Assembly (NCBI GenBank): GCA_031260845.1
Contig: JAISKR010000119.1
Span: forward strand, 1 to 6,665
Source of the DNA: Bacteroidales bacterium
Lineage (GTDB): Bacteria > Bacteroidota > Bacteroidia > Bacteroidales > UBA4181
Direction: 5' to 3'
Length of the DNA stretch: 6,665 bases
The notes under the pieces were generated by a model. The model saw nothing but the letters and a program-made list of their open reading frames with translations. It had not been told where the DNA came from and did no database searches. The position numbers and the translations under genes were made by a program. Of this stretch, positions 6,642 through 6,665 are shown piece by piece; position 1 is the first letter of the stretch, and every line of letters starts with the position of its first letter.

Positions 6642-6665
6642 ATGGCTTCATTTCATTTAGACATC
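6642..6665 (+). CDS. Start of an unidentified gene (partial, first eight codons)
   Basis: An ATG at 6642 opens a frame that stays open to the window edge and reads M-A-S-F-H-L-D-I. It lies 77 bp past mutA and 25 nt after a good promoter. In many genomes mutB follows mutA, but these eight residues do not look to me like the usual MutB start and are too few to identify any family. The call rests on the promoter and the position only. Confidence 0.45.

Overview
The window looks like chromosomal DNA of a Bacteroidota, most likely class Bacteroidia. This rests on several signs. At least three intergenic spots carry the TTG-N19-20-TAnnTTTG promoter pattern described for Bacteroides. The starts have no clear Shine-Dalgarno sequence and sit behind A/T-rich leaders. 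The protein types also fit: Tat-exported Gfo/Idh/MocA oxidoreductases, a periplasmic-TPR histidine kinase, and a two-subunit methylmalonyl-CoA mutase. The placement is inferred from these features and was not confirmed by any search.

Left part (1-1614, minus strand): two tandem, same-direction Gfo/Idh/MocA oxidoreductase genes with Tat-type leaders. The upstream one (322-1614) is complete. The downstream one (1-182) is cut by the window edge, so only its first 60 codons are visible. The two copies differ at 6 of 182 bases in the shared part, and the similarity continues into the promoters. Between them lie a perfect 14-bp hairpin with a T-run (terminator of the complete gene) and a promoter for the second copy, packed so that the T-run runs into the -33 element.

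Middle (1615-4623): a 249-bp divergent intergenic region with outward promoter signals and one imperfect palindrome. It is followed on the plus strand by a 919-residue sensor histidine kinase: signal peptide, about eight TPR-like repeats with a 40-residue period, one membrane helix, coiled coil, PAS domain, HisKA and HATPase. It has no receiver or DNA-binding domain, and no response regulator lies in the window.

Right part (4624-6665): the small, non-catalytic subunit of methylmalonyl-CoA mutase (mutA), with its own promoter immediately after the kinase stop codon. After it comes another good promoter and the first eight codons of an unidentified gene. The mutase is part of the succinyl-CoA/methylmalonyl-CoA (propionate) route. 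The kinase and the mutase are neighbours, but mutA has its own promoter and nothing seen links them in function.

Overall the region reads as ordinary metabolic and regulatory genes. The points most worth a second look are the near-identical oxidoreductase duplication with its compact terminator/promoter junction, the orphan kinase, and the apparent separation of mutA from whatever follows it. I see no sign of a novel defence, mobile or RNA system.
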